The notes under the pieces are model-generated. The model did no database searches. It was not told the DNA's origin and saw only the letters and a program-made list of their open reading frames with translations. From Clostridium sp. DL-VIII (GTDB lineage: Bacteria; Bacillota; Clostridia; Clostridiales; Clostridiaceae): 64,000 bases of DNA. This document shows positions 35,278 to 44,404 of the stretch, one piece after another. The position numbers were made by a program, and so were the translations under genes. The stretch's first letter is position 1. Each line of letters starts with the position of its first letter. Location of the stretch: NCBI RefSeq assembly GCF_000230835.1, contig NZ_CM001240.1, forward strand, positions 5,540,279 through 5,604,278, given 5' to 3'.

Positions 35278-35607
35278 CTATTCATTTTTAGTAGATTTAA
35301 TATACTTATCTCCCCAAATTCCAAACTGTTCTAACACAGGCTTAAATTCCTTTCCTAAGTCTGTTAGTGAATACTCCACCCTTGGTGGAATTTCCGAATA
35401 AACATGTCGATTAATCACTCCATAATCTTCTAGTATTCGTAATTCCTTTGTTAATGTAGACTGTGCGATATTATCCATTCTTCTTTGTAGTTCTCCAAAA
35501 CGTAGTACTCCATCATTCAAATTATACATAATTAATATTGACCATTTCCCAGAAAATATTCTTTGCGCTATAAGATATGTACATTTCCCAAAACTGTTAT
35601 TGTTCAT
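35278..35607 (-). CDS. HxlR-family transcriptional regulator
   Basis: 109 aa from the ATG at 35605-35607, preferred because AAAGGAG lies five bases upstream. The winged-helix signature is GKWSILIMYNLNDGVLRFGELQRRM, then IAQSTLTKELRILEDYGVI and PPRVEYSLTDLG. HxlR proteins respond to electrophiles or oxidants. It is divergent from a flavin-binding-type gene and has a perfect 18-bp palindrome just upstream, its likely operator. Confidence 0.92.
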   Translation of the reverse strand: MNNNSFGKCTYLIAQRIFSGKWSILIMYNLNDGVLRFGELQRRMDNIAQSTLTKELRILEDYGVINRHVYSEIPPRVEYSLTDLGKEFKPVLEQFGIWGDKYIKSTKNE

Positions 35608-35622
35608 CATAGCTCCTTTCAC

Positions 35623-35640
35623 AGTATCTAATTAGATACT
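35623..35640. promoter_or_regulatory. Perfect 18-bp palindrome between divergent genes (probable HxlR operator)
   Basis: AGTATCTAATTAGATACT is fully self-complementary and lies 16 bp before the hxlR-type start codon and about 97 bp before the divergent gene. Symmetry and position suit a dimeric winged-helix repressor. Confidence 0.6.
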
Positions 35641-35736
35641 TACTCCACTTAAAATTCGTACTTTTCATATTTATTATATATGATATTATTAACATGACGT
35701 CAAGTTTAATACACATATACGAGAGGAGCAATACTT

Positions 35737-36138
35737 ATGAATATGAGCAATGCATTAGAATTTTTAAAAGAAAGTGGTACTTTTTATTTAGCAACTACTG
35801 AAGGTAACCAACCAAGAGTAAGACCATTTGGTGCTGTCTTTGAATATGAAGGAAAATTATACATTGTCACAGAGAATACAAAAAAATGCTTTAAACAAAT
35901 GTTAGAAAACCCTAAAGTCGAAATTTCCTGTATGAATAAAAAGGGACAATGGATTCGTATTGCTGGAGAAGTTGCAAATGATGAACGACGTGAAGCAAAG
36001 GAATTTGCACTAGAATCTAATCCATTTTTAAAATCTAATCATAGCGCTGATAATGGAGTTTTTTCAGTTTTATACTTTACAAAAGGAACTGCTACTATTT
36101 ATTCTTATACTGCTGAACCTGAAACATTCTCACTATAA
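35737..36138 (+). CDS. Pyridoxamine 5'-phosphate oxidase-family flavoprotein
   Basis: 133 aa small split-barrel protein of the PNPOx-like family. It shows GTFYLATTEGNQPRVRPFGA, KLYIVTENTKKCFKQMLENP and WIRIAGEVANDER. Members bind FMN or F420 and reduce various compounds; the substrate here is unknown. GAGAGGAG precedes the ATG. Divergent from the HxlR regulator, the usual regulator-target pairing. Confidence 0.85.
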   Translation: MNMSNALEFLKESGTFYLATTEGNQPRVRPFGAVFEYEGKLYIVTENTKKCFKQMLENPKVEISCMNKKGQWIRIAGEVANDERREAKEFALESNPFLKSNHSADNGVFSVLYFTKGTATIYSYTAEPETFSL

Positions 36139-36172
36139 TCCATATATAATTCAGTGGTATTGGTTTGCAATC

Positions 36173-36212
36173 AAGCTATTTCAATCTCCAAAAGATTGAA
36201 ATAGCTTTTTAA
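36173..36212 (+). terminator. Terminator of the PNPOx-like gene
   Basis: Perfect 15-bp arms AAGCTATTTCAATCT and AGATTGAAATAGCTT with a 5-nt loop and a T run. From here to 36599 nothing is recognised except the chemoreceptor promoter area (TATAAT near 36542). Confidence 0.85.
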
Positions 36213-36599
36213 ATATTCTCTCGATTTGTTTAGTAAATTTATAGCTTGTGGAAATATAGTGACTATAATTTTTTAAAATTCATAACACATATTCACAATT
36301 GAATTTTTTACCAAATAGATATATCTACCATATTTTGTTGTAAAATTACTCAAGCATTTTTGCACTATTATAGTTTACTCTTAATCATTTCATTAACTTA
36401 CTATATATAATTTTTCAGCAATTCTAACACACACTTTCAACCTTCGGTATTTTCACACAAAATTTACTATATACTATTTCCTAACCTTATTTAGAATAAA
36501 ATGATTTTAGAAAAATTTGTTTACAACTTCCAATATTTATTATAATATATATTAAACATATAGTTTTAGTAAGATATCATTACATAAGGGGGCATTAGT

Positions 36600-38135
36600 A
36601 TGTTCATAGTCACTATAATTACATCAGTATTAATAACATTAATACTAATCGCAATAATTTTTAGGTCTAATACTCAAAAGTTATATACAATAAATAATCA
36701 TTTAGAAAAGATATCCAAAGGTGATTTAACAAAAACAATAACTTTAAACGGAATGGGAATTTTTAAAAAGTTTTCTTTAAATATAAATACATTTATCTTA
36801 TATATAAGAAAATTTATAAATGAAACCGCAACACTTAATGATAAGTTAATAGATTATTGTAAAGATTTAGGAAAATATTCAAAAGAGGTTGAATTCGCTG
36901 CTAATAATACGACAGCGGTAATAAATCAAATATCTACTGTTGTTGAAAATCAAACCAATGATATAGTACAAGCCAAGAATTTTATCGAAGAAATCGTTGA
37001 AGAAAATAAATCTATAATAAATAACGGAAATTCAATTGAAGATATGTCTTATTCCATGACAATTGAGATAAATAAAACAAATGAAATTTATGATCAGCTA
37101 ATACAAAAACTTAATAATTCTGCACTTTCTAATGAGAATTTAGCACATAAGACTAAATTACTATACGACAAAGTGTATACAATTCAAAGCATTTCAGATG
37201 CAGTAAACAATATTAGCGAAAATACAACTTTGTTATCATTAAACGCATCCATTGAAGCAGCACGCGCAGGAGAACAAGGAAAAGGATTTGCGGTTGTAGC
37301 AACCGAGATACAAAAACTTGCTAAAATTTCATCTGAACAATCAAAGGATATAAAAAATATAATAAATGACATAAATAACATAATAAAAGATATATCCGAA
37401 TCAATGGCTAATGAGGTAAAAGTAATAAATGATAATATTGAATTTTCAAGTATAACAAAAGATAAATTAAAAACTATTAAAGATAAAAATGAAGCTACAC
37501 TAACTTCAGTAAAAAATATAAATAAAATAATTGATATTCAAGGAAACAAGATAGATAAAATAGGTAGATTCATTGATGATATAGAAATTGTTTCCACCGC
37601 TATATCAGATTCTACAAAAAAAGTTGCTGCTGCTTCTGAGGATCAATTAAACTCTATAATCAATATTTCAACTTCTGCATCCGCTTTAGCTGATATGAAT
37701 AGCAATTTGAAAGGACATATTGATTGCTTTGCAAAAGATTATACTATAGATGATAAAACAAACCAGTATATAAATAATGGATTAGAAATTCTCATAAACT
37801 TATCTAAAAATGATATTTTATGGGATATGGACTATAATAGTGCTACAAAAATACTAAAGGAAAAAATTGTTGAATATCCTTATTTTGATCTTTTTGCCTT
37901 AATGCAAAGAGATGGTTTAAGAAAAGCTATAACTTTAGATTATACTGAAAATGAAGTTTACGTAAACTTTTCTCATAGGCCATACTTTAAAGAAGCAATT
38001 GAAGGAAATTTTTTCAAATCAGAGCCTTATATTTCTGTAGATACAAATAATTATTGTATTGCAATATCCGTACCTGTTCTAAATTCTCAAAAGCAAATTG
38101 TAGGAATATTAATGGGAGATCTAATACTCGGCTAA
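36600..38135 (+). CDS. Methyl-accepting chemotaxis protein with C-terminal sensor domain
   Basis: 511 aa. A single N-terminal membrane segment (about 1-22), a HAMP-like stretch ([20 protein letters not shown]), then the signalling helices with tip [20 protein letters not shown]. Instead of ending there it continues with about 120 residues (about 390-511) containing [33 protein letters not shown] and [19 protein letters not shown]. These read like a Cache/PDC sensor. No periplasmic domain exists, so the sensor would be cytoplasmic. AAGGGGG precedes the ATG. The signalling part has fewer heptads than the receptor at 9505. Confidence 0.88.
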   Translation: MFIVTIITSVLITLILIAIIFRSNTQKLYTINNHLEKISKGDLTKTITLNGMGIFKKFSLNINTFILYIRKFINETATLNDKLIDYCKDLGKYSKEVEFAANNTTAVINQISTVVENQTNDIVQAKNFIEEIVEENKSIINNGNSIEDMSYSMTIEINKTNEIYDQLIQKLNNSALSNENLAHKTKLLYDKVYTIQSISDAVNNISENTTLLSLNASIEAARAGEQGKGFAVVATEIQKLAKISSEQSKDIKNIINDINNIIKDISESMANEVKVINDNIEFSSITKDKLKTIKDKNEATLTSVKNINKIIDIQGNKIDKIGRFIDDIEIVSTAISDSTKKVAAASEDQLNSIINISTSASALADMNSNLKGHIDCFAKDYTIDDKTNQYINNGLEILINLSKNDILWDMDYNSATKILKEKIVEYPYFDLFALMQRDGLRKAITLDYTENEVYVNFSHRPYFKEAIEGNFFKSEPYISVDTNNYCIAISVPVLNSQKQIVGILMGDLILG

Positions 38136-38279
38136 GGTTTTTAAAACCATTTATACCCTAACTTAAATTCTCACATTTATTTTTATCAATTCAATGTCAT
38201 CTTGAAATAAATTGTAATATTTAAATTTATACTCTCATCATTCACACTATTAATTTTATCTTTTGATAATTAAAATAAG

Positions 38280-38349
38280 CCCATGAAAATCCAAATTTTA
38301 GATTTTTGTGGGTTTCAAGTTAAAGGCGAAACGTTACCCTTAAAATCCA
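38280..38349. repeat. Family A hairpin-plus-tail repeat between convergent genes
   Basis: Arms CCCATGAAAATCCAAA (38280-38295) and TTTTAGATTTTTGTGGG (38296-38312). The tail AAAGGCGAAACGTTACCC ends TTAAAATCC. It sits between the convergent chemoreceptor and peptidase genes and could end both transcripts. Confidence 0.65.
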
Positions 38350-38354
38350 CTACT

Positions 38355-40100
38355 TTATATAATTACATAAATACATATTTTATTTTCTTTACACTCTGCC
38401 CATATCTTGCCTTCATGTAACTCCACAATACTTTTAGCAATTGAAAGTCCTATTCCTGAGCCTCCAGTTCGATTATTTCTTGATTCATCAGTTCTATAAA
38501 ACATATCAAAAATTTTATTAAGTTCATCTTCTTTTATCGGCTTACCTTCATTTTCAATGCTTACCATTGTTCCATTTTCAGCCTTAGCAATCTTTATATT
38601 TATGTCACTTTTCTTATTACTGTACCTTATAGCATTAGAAATTATATTTTCAAATTTACTTTCATTCATAGCACTTGTTACTTTTTCAATCTGCTCTTTA
38701 CTAGTGCTATTTGCTAATATTTCTATGGCTTTACCGTTTACTCCTTTAATATTGGCAAATTCATCAGTATTTTTAAATCCATTATTTTTATCTCTATATG
38801 CAATTATTCCTTCTGCATCGCTTTTACTTATACCCTTTAGTTTAAGTAAATCTTCCTTTTCGCAGGTATTTATATTAAATATATAATACGGAAACTTAAG
38901 ACCTTTAAATTGATCAAAGATAATATTGCTATGTTCCCCTTGACTAATACACCATATTTCTGGAGCACATTCTTCAGTAAAATCATGACCTGTGCTATCC
39001 TTAAATATCTGTAATATCCGCTCTTTTTCCTGAGGATATTCCCTTATATATCCATTAACAAATTCTATCAATTGAGGTTTACTATCCTTATTTAAATACT
39101 TATTAAAAACATTAAAGACCTTAGAGTATCTTTCATTTAATTCTCTAGTATCAGTTGTTATAAGTTTAATAAAAAAATTAGAGACAACTATTTCAGTAGA
39201 TAAACTCTGCTCCAAGCTTTTCATCTTTGTCTTATCCTGATAAAGTCCCATATTTCTATATAAAATTGCTTTCTCAGGATCCATAAAATCATAACTTAAA
39301 TTTTTGTATTTACCATCCCCATTTAATCCAAGTTCATGCCTCTTTAAATTTTCATACTTTTGTTGCCAAAATTGAGATACCTCTCTATAATAATCCAATC
39401 TTAAAGGCAATGTGAAATCTCTAGATGCACTATTTACTATAGACTTAGTACTATTTTTTATCCCTTCTATCTCTTTATAAATTTCATTTTTAATTTCATT
39501 ATTTTCTTCATGCATTCTTGAAATAACTTCAAAATGTTCTCCAAACCCTTCACAAAAAGCAGTGCTATATTCTGTTTGTATATTAGAATAATGCATATCT
39601 ACTACATTTTGATTTATCTCCCCATTATTAGATGTAGTAATTTTCTGTATAACATGTCCCATTTCGTGAGGTAAAATTTGTGTTATTGATTCAAGGGCAT
39701 TATAATTTTTCAATTGTCCAGTAGAAAGTTCAATATAGGGTGATTTTGTCTTATCATAAAGCTCTCCATCCTTTTTTAGATAAAAACCAATATTGCCATA
39801 GCATCCAGAGTTTTCTCTAAAGGCAAAATATATATCTTTACTATCTAAATTAGAATATTGCAAAGCCTCTCCATAAAGTTCAACTGACTTCTTTATAAAA
39901 GATTTATTATAAATATCCATAAATAATTTATCGTCATCCATAGGCTCATACACAGGATATCCATCCTTAGTTTCATCTGTTCCTTTAAGTACTATTACAT
40001 TTGGTGTTTCTGTTGTCATTTCTTTTGCTGATACATTTTCTTCTATAGCAAAAGAAAGTATGCATAAAGTAAAAATCAACAAAAAAACATACTTCTTCAT
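38355..40100 (-). CDS. Secreted metallopeptidase / helix-hairpin-helix / histidine-kinase ATPase chimera
   Basis: 581 aa. A signal peptide (about 1-25, KKYVFLLIFTLCILSFA) leads to a gluzincin-like domain with HEMGH (145-149) and a probable third zinc ligand Glu184 (FCEGFGEHF). Residues 408-465 (NINTCEKEDLLKLKGISKSDAE) form a ComEA-like helix-hairpin-helix pair. From about 478 to the end there is a HATPase_c domain: N-box FENIISNAIRYS, G1-like ENEGKPI, FDMFYR, and GGSGIGLSIAKSIVELHEG. No HisKA domain and no second membrane segment are present, so ATP binding outside the cell makes little sense. It looks like an in-frame fusion of two unrelated genes. Confidence 0.75.
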   Translation of the reverse strand: MKKYVFLLIFTLCILSFAIEENVSAKEMTTETPNVIVLKGTDETKDGYPVYEPMDDDKLFMDIYNKSFIKKSVELYGEALQYSNLDSKDIYFAFRENSGCYGNIGFYLKKDGELYDKTKSPYIELSTGQLKNYNALESITQILPHEMGHVIQKITTSNNGEINQNVVDMHYSNIQTEYSTAFCEGFGEHFEVISRMHEENNEIKNEIYKEIEGIKNSTKSIVNSASRDFTLPLRLDYYREVSQFWQQKYENLKRHELGLNGDGKYKNLSYDFMDPEKAILYRNMGLYQDKTKMKSLEQSLSTEIVVSNFFIKLITTDTRELNERYSKVFNVFNKYLNKDSKPQLIEFVNGYIREYPQEKERILQIFKDSTGHDFTEECAPEIWCISQGEHSNIIFDQFKGLKFPYYIFNINTCEKEDLLKLKGISKSDAEGIIAYRDKNNGFKNTDEFANIKGVNGKAIEILANSTSKEQIEKVTSAMNESKFENIISNAIRYSNKKSDINIKIAKAENGTMVSIENEGKPIKEDELNKIFDMFYRTDESRNNRTGGSGIGLSIAKSIVELHEGKIWAECKENKICIYVII

Positions 40101-40308
40101 AATTCTCTCCTTTGATTTTATTGATATAGAGTATGAAATCTCAACTTAATTCTTCCCCGGTTTTCTTTATTAAAGTTGCATTTCCTGGTTTTAATTGTAA
40201 AATATATATATCAAAAAAATATGGAGCAAATCTGAAGAATTTCTGAAGAAAAATTATTACAGTAATTATAAATATCAAACTCTTTTATAAATTTTCGTAA
40301 ACTAAAAC

Positions 40309-40370
40309 AACCCACGACAATACAAAATAAATATTGTCGTGGGTTTCATGTGTTTTGAAAGTACATTGAT
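40309..40370. repeat. Family A hairpin repeat with degenerate tail
   Basis: Perfect 14-bp arms AACCCACGACAATA (40309-40322) and TATTGTCGTGGGTT (40332-40345); the tail starts TCATG and then diverges. It lies between divergent genes. The remaining part to 40598 has one small stem (CCACTTGAAGTAAGTGG near 40410) and nothing else recognised. Confidence 0.6.
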
Positions 40371-40598
40371 ACAAATATGAATTAACATGGATTTTGCGTA
40401 AAGATACCCACTTGAAGTAAGTGGCATGCTTGTAATATTATTTAAATATGAATCAAACCATGCAAACTGTTTCATAATACTTAATATAACTATAAACGGA
40501 TTTATTGTTCTGCTTATAGTAAATGAAAATGCTTACTATGACTTTTTCTGTCAAAAGTAAGTTGACACAAATGTTCATAATAAAAAAGGAGGTTCAAT

Positions 40599-41567
40599 AT
40601 GAAAGCAGCAGTTATTAACAAATTAGGAGATATTCCAAGGTACGAGGATTTCCCTGATCCTATTTTAAATGATGGTGATATTACAGTAAAAGTAGAGGCT
40701 GTAATATTGGATTATGCACTTAAAGCCCTTGCAGCAGGCGCTCACTTTGCCAGCAAGCAATTCTATCCAAACTTACCAGCTGTTATTGGTCATGGCGGTA
40801 TAGGTTCTCTAGAAGATGGGACACTTGTGAGTTTTCGAGGCATAAAGTCTCCATATGGTTCTATGGCGGAAAAGGTAGTGATACCAAAGGCTTACGCAAC
40901 TCCAATTCCACAAGGGGTGACTGCAGAACAGGCAGCAGTTATTCCATCTGCAGCATTAAGTTCTCTCGGGCCTCTTAAATATGTCGCAAAGCTTCAACCT
41001 GGTGAAACTGTACTGATTAACGGTGCTACCAGTGTTTCGGGTATGCTTGCCGTACAGATTGCAAAGTATCTTGGAGCAGGAAGGGTTATCGGAACAGGAA
41101 GAAATCCGGTATCAGGCGAAAAGCTTAAAGAGTTAGGGGCTGATGCCTTTATTAACCTTAACCAGCCGGATGAGAAAGTAGTGGAAGCCTTAAAAAAAGA
41201 AGCCGGAACCGGCTACGATGTGATACTTGATTATCTATGGGGCCACCCTGCAGAAGTTATAATAAACTCCTTTACTCCAAATGCGCTCGGTGTACCAAGT
41301 AAAAGAACTCGTTTCGTTCTCATCGGAGGATTAGCAGCATGGACAGCACAACTCTCAGGTCAAAGCTTAATAACCTCAGGCCTTGAGATTTATGGAATGG
41401 TAGGTGGACAGACCCCACCTGAAGCTTTTGTTGAGGGTACCAAGCTTATATGGGATATGATAAAACAAGGTAAATTAAGCATGGACATTGTGAAGTATCC
41501 GCTTAAAGACATCGAAAAAGTTTGGAACATGGAGGAACATGGAAAAAGGATAGTTATTGTCCCATAG
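40599..41567 (+). CDS. Zinc-free MDR-family oxidoreductase (quinone oxidoreductase-like)
   Basis: 322 aa medium-chain dehydrogenase/reductase. The nucleotide-binding strand is ETVLINGATSVSGMLAVQIAKYLGA, and the domain layout (GroES-like to about 120, Rossmann to 260) is normal. The catalytic and structural zinc cysteines of alcohol dehydrogenases are absent, as in quinone/enone reductases. Codons are noticeably less AT-rich (CTCGGG, GGAACCGGCTAC) than in neighbours, a hint of recent transfer. AAAAGGAGG precedes the ATG. Substrate unknown. Confidence 0.85.
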   Translation: MKAAVINKLGDIPRYEDFPDPILNDGDITVKVEAVILDYALKALAAGAHFASKQFYPNLPAVIGHGGIGSLEDGTLVSFRGIKSPYGSMAEKVVIPKAYATPIPQGVTAEQAAVIPSAALSSLGPLKYVAKLQPGETVLINGATSVSGMLAVQIAKYLGAGRVIGTGRNPVSGEKLKELGADAFINLNQPDEKVVEALKKEAGTGYDVILDYLWGHPAEVIINSFTPNALGVPSKRTRFVLIGGLAAWTAQLSGQSLITSGLEIYGMVGGQTPPEAFVEGTKLIWDMIKQGKLSMDIVKYPLKDIEKVWNMEEHGKRIVIVP

Positions 41568-41647
41568 AGTAATTCTTATTTATATTGTTGTATATTATAC
41601 TTTGGTGTAGCTTCTATTATATAAATTTTGTTAACATACAAGAAATA

Positions 41648-41690
41648 AAAAGGTAGATTAATTATTTTCACCTAATCTACCTTTTATTAT
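41648..41690 (+). terminator. Terminator of the MDR gene
   Basis: Perfect 13-bp arms AAAAGGTAGATTA (41648-41660) and TAATCTACCTTTT (41673-41685) with a T-rich 3' side. Confidence 0.85.
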
Positions 41691-41935
41691 CCAGTATCTT
41701 GTTTAATTTAGCATATTTCACAAACATTCGCCTGGATAGGTTATTTTTTAGTCTATTTATTCTCTGCTTCTGCATTGCAATTCAAGTAAATTAATTGTTC
41801 AGAAAAATCAAAATTCTTCCAAATCTATTTTAGGGAAAATAGTTGAAGGTTTTCGGCCCGTTGTTTGCCTAATTCACCAATGCTTTTCATAGTAAAAATA
41901 TATAGGTTTTTAATATTTTTAAAAAAGTTTTATAC

Positions 41936-42160
41936 ATATCCAAGAGAATAGCCTGATACATCAACAATTCTTCTAAAACTTATCACATCTAGACCTTCAC
42001 TGCTTATCAGATATTTAGTCGTTGCAACATGGCTACGGTCTCCACGTGTCCCGTATTAGAGAACATATAATTCTTTTGTAGACCCTTTAATATCTACTAT
42101 AAGTTAACATCTATTAGCATTTGCCAGTTTTGGACTTGTCATTTTATTTATCGCCTTATT
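41936..42160. other. Non-coding remnant with half of a family B hairpin
   Basis: 41936-42060 reads on the minus strand as ACGGGACACGTGGAGACCG followed by GATAAGCAGTGAAGG, a locally GC-richer stretch with no frame; it may be a decayed IS605-type end, but I cannot prove it. TTTTGGACTTGTCATTTTAT (42129-42148) is the right half of the family B stem with no left partner. It lies just behind the MutS-like gene. Nothing is seen in 41691-41935. Confidence 0.3.
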
Positions 42161-44060
42161 TTCGAGAATTATTTTTGTCCTTTGATTCTTTTCTTATTTT
42201 CTTTAAGGCCTTTTTAGACCCTCTTTCAATATCTTTTTCAAGTTTTCGTTCTTTATAGCTTACAAATAACTGATTTAAATCATAACCCTCTGGATATAGC
42301 TGACTTGCCTTTATATCTAGCTTTATTCTCTTATAATTTACTTCAATCAATTCATCATTATATAGTACAGTAACATTGTTTAATTTATCTATTTCTTTAT
42401 ACACAATAGCTGATTCATTATTATCTAAAAGAATGACTCTATCACCTACTGAGTATTTATAAAAATCTTCCTTAATTTGTGGTTCTTTATTCTTCATAAC
42501 TTTACTTTCCTCAATTAAAGAATAATTATAATTTTTATTATCAAAATATCGTCTTGCTCTATTAATAATAGAATCATCTAATCCCATCTTTTTAGAAATA
42601 TATAAAGCATTGCTGCTACCTACTTTTCCTATCCTAAGTTTATATAAAGGCTGCAAAGTTTCTTTTTCAAATTCCATAGCTGCATTTTCAAAATCAGGAT
42701 GAAGCTTTGAGAAATTCTTAATTTCTCCATAATGTGTAGTTGCTATAGTTATACATCCCTTATGATATAATTCTTCAAGTATTGCAATAGCTAAAGCGGA
42801 GCCTTCATTAGGTTCTGTTCCGCTTCCAATCTCATCAAATAAAAGTAAGGTTGATTTTGAACTTTCCTTAACAATTTCAGCTAAGTTTTTTACATGTGAT
42901 GAAAATGTGCTTAATGCATTTTCAATACTTTGGTTATCACCTATATCCACAAATATCTTTTTAAATACCGAAAGTTCTGTCCCTTCTTCAGCTCCTATAT
43001 GAAATCCAGATTGCACTGCAAGTGTCAATAGTCCAATTGTTTTTAACACTACAGTTTTTCCACCTGCATTAGGTCCTGTTATTATTAAGCTTCTATAATT
43101 TTTTCCAATCTCAAAATCTAAAGGAATGTTATTTTTAATGAAAGGATATGTGCCCTTAACTATTTTTATATATCCGCATTCATTTAATTTAGGTTTTCTT
43201 CCATTTATGGCTTTACTGTACTTAGCTTTAGCCCATATCATATCGTATTCTGATATTATCTCCACGTTCAATTTTAAATCTTTTATTCTTTCAAAAAGCA
43301 TTTCTGTTAATGCAGCTAATATCTTGTATTCTTCCACACTTTCTTCTGCCTGCAGAATACTTAACTCACTTGTATATCTTGAAATAACATCTGGTTCCAT
43401 AAAAACAGTAGTTCCTTTAGAAGACGTTTCAATAATAGTTCCTTGAACAAAGTTTTTATAGGATGCCTTGATTGGAATTGTATATCTACCATTTCGTTGA
43501 CTTATAAAAAATTCTTGAATATACTCTTTATTTTGAGTATTTTTAAGAAATTTATCTAATTTCTCTTTTATTTTACCTTCGCACATATCAATATGTCGTC
43601 TTATTCTCTTAAGCTCCTTGCTGGCATTAGAATCTACCCTGCTTCCCCTGATTGATCTATTTATTTCATCTTCAATATACTCTAAATCAAAAATATTTTC
43701 TCCATAAGCACTTAAAGTTGGAGCATAACCTTCTTTATCCTTCATAAAAGTTTTAACTTTTCTACAGCCTCTTAGAAAATTAGATATTATGGTTAAATCT
43801 TCTGCTTCCAAAGAAGCACCTTTTTCAATTTTCTCAATAAATTGGACGATATTGAAAATTCCTTCTAATGGAATAGTATAAGAAGCATCTAATAATCTTC
43901 TTCCCTCTGTAGTTTCATCTAACATTTGATTTACAATTTTTATATTACTGCCAGGTTCTAATTTATCAATTAATCTTTTGCCTAATCCGCTTACGCAATA
44001 TTCTTTTACTATTTCTTTAAGCTCATAGTAATGTAATTTTTCTAAAGTTTCTTTATTCAT
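42156..44060 (-). CDS. MutS2-like ATPase lacking the Smr domain
   Basis: 634 aa. The lever and clamp regions resemble MutS2 (FFISQRNGRYTIPIKASYKNF, GTIIETSSKGTTVFMEP). The ABC-type ATPase has Walker A ITGPNAGGKTVVLKT, DIGDNQSIENALSTFSSH and Walker B LLLFDEIGSGTEP, then TIATTHYGEIKNF. Normal MutS2 is about 780 aa and ends in an Smr nuclease domain; here the protein stops after a lysine/arginine-rich tail (KKALKKIRKESKDKN). It is most likely a paralogue of MutS2, perhaps for ribosome rescue or recombination control; mismatch repair is unlikely. Confidence 0.87.
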   Translation of the reverse strand: MNKETLEKLHYYELKEIVKEYCVSGLGKRLIDKLEPGSNIKIVNQMLDETTEGRRLLDASYTIPLEGIFNIVQFIEKIEKGASLEAEDLTIISNFLRGCRKVKTFMKDKEGYAPTLSAYGENIFDLEYIEDEINRSIRGSRVDSNASKELKRIRRHIDMCEGKIKEKLDKFLKNTQNKEYIQEFFISQRNGRYTIPIKASYKNFVQGTIIETSSKGTTVFMEPDVISRYTSELSILQAEESVEEYKILAALTEMLFERIKDLKLNVEIISEYDMIWAKAKYSKAINGRKPKLNECGYIKIVKGTYPFIKNNIPLDFEIGKNYRSLIITGPNAGGKTVVLKTIGLLTLAVQSGFHIGAEEGTELSVFKKIFVDIGDNQSIENALSTFSSHVKNLAEIVKESSKSTLLLFDEIGSGTEPNEGSALAIAILEELYHKGCITIATTHYGEIKNFSKLHPDFENAAMEFEKETLQPLYKLRIGKVGSSNALYISKKMGLDDSIINRARRYFDNKNYNYSLIEESKVMKNKEPQIKEDFYKYSVGDRVILLDNNESAIVYKEIDKLNNVTVLYNDELIEVNYKRIKLDIKASQLYPEGYDLNQLFVSYKERKLEKDIERGSKKALKKIRKESKDKNNSRK

Positions 44061-44404
44061 AATAATAATCCTCTCCTAAAACCGTATTACATTACAATCC
44101 TACGAATTATTTATAGATCTCCAAATTTTAGTTTTAAATAATAAAAAAGCCATGGATACTTCCACAGCTTAAAATTCAACAATTAATAAAGGTAATTACA
44201 TTACCTCTGTATAAAGTAAATTCGTGGACTTGTATCTTCGATAGTACAAATTAATTCCATAGCAAATAAAAGATATAAAACCTCTTATTTTTTGAATTAA
44301 TATTAACTTAACTATTTAGATACTAAACACTCACAAAAATACCTCTCTTTTCTGAAATCTATTAAATATAATATACATCAAATTTATTTTATTTGTCAAA
44401 TGTA
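44061..44404. other. Intergenic stretch without recognised features
   Basis: It contains presumably the promoter of the MutS2-like gene and the 3' end of the nfn operon. No convincing terminator hairpin, repeat or ORF was seen. Confidence 0.4.

Noticed and set aside
43126..43446. Plus-strand open frame over the MutS2-like gene
   Set aside because: Shadow frame without a ribosome site.
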